From assembly GCA_022826685.1 (NCBI GenBank), contig JAJDUL010000029.1, positions 1 through 64,000 of the forward strand: 64,000 nucleotides of DNA, written 5' to 3'. Within the stretch, counting starts at the first letter, position 1. Each line of letters begins with the position of its first letter. The notes under the pieces were generated by a model. That model worked only from the letters and a program-made list of their open reading frames with translations. It was not told the DNA's origin and did not search any database. A program made the translations under genes and the position numbers. Below, in pieces: positions 63,226-64,000 of this stretch. The stretch comes from Gemmatimonadota bacterium (GTDB taxonomy: Bacteria; Gemmatimonadota; Gemmatimonadetes; Palauibacterales; Palauibacteraceae).

Positions 63226-63752
63226 GCCGCTCAGCAGCACGCCGGCTTCGCATCGTCGCGGACACGTCCGTTCTCATCAACTTCCTTCGGATCGACCGCA
63301 TGGATCTCCTCGGGATGCACCGGGGGTCGTTCATAGCCACGGATCACGTGGCCGATGAGATCACCCGCCCCCTCCAGCGCGAGCGCTACGAGCACGCGCT
63401 TCGGGCTGGTCACATTACCGAGGAGCACATCGCCGAACCGGTAGAGGTGGACATCTTCCTCCGCCTAAGGGATCCAGGAAGACTTGGCGTCGGAGAATGT
63501 TCCGCCATCGCGGTGGCGCTGAACCGTGGCTACCGGCTAGCCATCGACAACAACAAAGCCATCCGACGAGCGCTGGAGGAAGCCGAGTTGGGCGCACTCA
63601 AACTTGAAATCGTCCGTACGGAGGGCATCGTCCTGGAGTTGATTCGACATGGAGCGCTGATGATCGAGACGGCCGACGAGATGCTCGTCGGCTGGGCTGC
63701 GAACCATCGCTTCAAGCCCGGCTTTTCGTCGTTTCGGGCGCTGCTGAGTTAA
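63222..63752 (+). CDS. PIN-domain ribonuclease-like protein
   Basis: 176 residues from TTG 63222. The PIN fold acidic residues are all present: D14 ([10 protein letters not shown]), D45/E46 (HVADEI), E92 (GVGECSAIA) and D109 (RLAIDNNKA). PIN domains are Mg2+-dependent RNases that often act as toxins. The four-base overlap with the XRE-ImmA gene supports coregulated toxin and regulator. Its target RNA is unknown. Confidence 0.88.
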   Translation: MSRSAARRLRIVADTSVLINFLRIDRMDLLGMHRGSFIATDHVADEITRPLQRERYEHALRAGHITEEHIAEPVEVDIFLRLRDPGRLGVGECSAIAVALNRGYRLAIDNNKAIRRALEEAELGALKLEIVRTEGIVLELIRHGALMIETADEMLVGWAANHRFKPGFSSFRALLS

Positions 63753-63811
63753 GGCTCTGGATGGACCTGAGGGTCAGGGTGATATCTTCCTCCCGGGACG
63801 GATCTCGCCGC

Positions 63812-63840
63812 CGACAACCATCGACAACCACCGATAACGG
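63812..63840 (+). repeat. Three 10-base direct repeats before trxB
   Basis: Two exact copies of CGACAACCA (63812-63820 and 63822-63830) and a related third unit (CGATAACGG, 63832-63840) have a 10-base period, one helical turn. They end four bases before the thioredoxin reductase ATG. Confidence 0.6.
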
Positions 63841-63844
63841 AACC

Positions 63845-64000
63845 ATGAAACCAGAGACGGTCGTCATCATCGGCTCGGGCCCCGCCGCGTGGACGGCGGC
63901 GATCTACGCGGCCCGGGCGAACCTCGATCCGCTCGTGTTCGAGGGCGCGGGGAGCCGCACCATGATCCCCGGCGGACAACTCATGTTCACGACGGACGTG
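63845..64000 (+). CDS. trxB: Thioredoxin reductase, N-terminal fragment
   Basis: Only the first 52 residues are in the window. The N-terminus has the FAD-binding GxGxxA loop [20 protein letters not shown], then LVFEGAGSR and [11 protein letters not shown], typical of bacterial thioredoxin-disulfide reductases that transfer electrons from NADPH through FAD to thioredoxin. The CxxC redox pair lies beyond the edge and cannot be checked. The ATG at 63845 follows three direct repeats and a GGAAC site. Confidence 0.85.
   Translation, partial: MKPETVVIIGSGPAAWTAAIYAARANLDPLVFEGAGSRTMIPGGQLMFTTDV

Noticed and set aside
1-64000. CRISPR array, tRNA, rRNA, transposon or prophage
   Set aside because: No regularly spaced repeats, cloverleaf-like sequence, rRNA signature, transposase or phage structural gene was recognised by eye; a covariance-model search was not possible.

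Overview
The window is a gene-dense, roughly 70% GC bacterial chromosome segment with 48 called genes, two of them cut by the window edges. No rRNA, tRNA, CRISPR array, transposase or phage gene was seen. The gene mix is rich in secreted amidohydrolases, class C beta-lactamase-like serine hydrolases, a TonB receptor with a carboxypeptidase-like domain, a VPS10/Asp-box propeller protein, CRTAC1 (VCBS + ASPIC/UnbV) proteins, 6-bladed propellers, DUF4097 proteins and PadR. This resembles Gemmatimonadota, perhaps a marine or host-associated lineage. That assignment is an inference from gene content; no phylogenetic marker is present to prove it.

Layout. 1-3259 (minus): AddA/AddB-type helicase-nuclease, with only the first 34 codons of the helicase inside the window. 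3388-8363: a Tat-exported amidohydrolase and a tandem pair of 557-residue serine hydrolases with duplicated leaders. 8377-11231: a quinone-oxidoreductase-like enzyme, then a divergent folate cluster (pteridine-reductase-like SDR, folB, folK) joined by stop/start overlaps. 11317-13488: a BamA/Omp85-like barrel and a small outer-membrane protein. 13644-19493: a chain of four translationally coupled genes (HExxH membrane protein, Na+/H+ antiporter with TrkA domain, aminotransferase, DUF4153 membrane protein). 19633-25233: two unrecognised secreted proteins, a YtcJ-type amidohydrolase, an outer-membrane barrel and a PA0069-type radical SAM protein. 25249-34154: double-PDZ protein, SPFH protein, D-aminoacylase-like protein, PadR regulator with membrane partner, gamma-glutamyltransferase, cyclase and EamA exporter.

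34141-37249 is an ECF sigma / anti-sigma / two DUF4097 protein operon. 44933-37271 (minus) is a probable peptide-scavenging operon: Asp-box propeller protein, TonB receptor, amidase. 45135-46254 is a tandem Uma2 nuclease-fold pair. 57681-46317 (minus) is an 11.4 kb operon-like block: a membrane-anchored five-heme cytochrome c with TPRs, two CRTAC1-type proteins, a choice-of-anchor-B protein and a cupin. It is the best candidate here for a poorly described system, probably redox or surface related.

57794-63752 looks accessory: a zeta-toxin-like kinase with no visible antitoxin gene, a possible RNase H-fold protein, a 57-bp imperfect inverted repeat, two propeller proteins, and an XRE-ImmA/IrrE plus PIN toxin-antitoxin-like pair. 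The window ends in the first 52 codons of a thioredoxin reductase.

Many neighbours share ATGA, GTGA, TTGA or TGATG stop/start overlaps, so translational coupling is the rule. Clear regulatory sites are few: a sigma70-type promoter with repeated TTATATAG boxes before padR, a promoter before the radical SAM gene, and a terminator after the SPFH gene. No stretch longer than about 210 bases lacks a gene.
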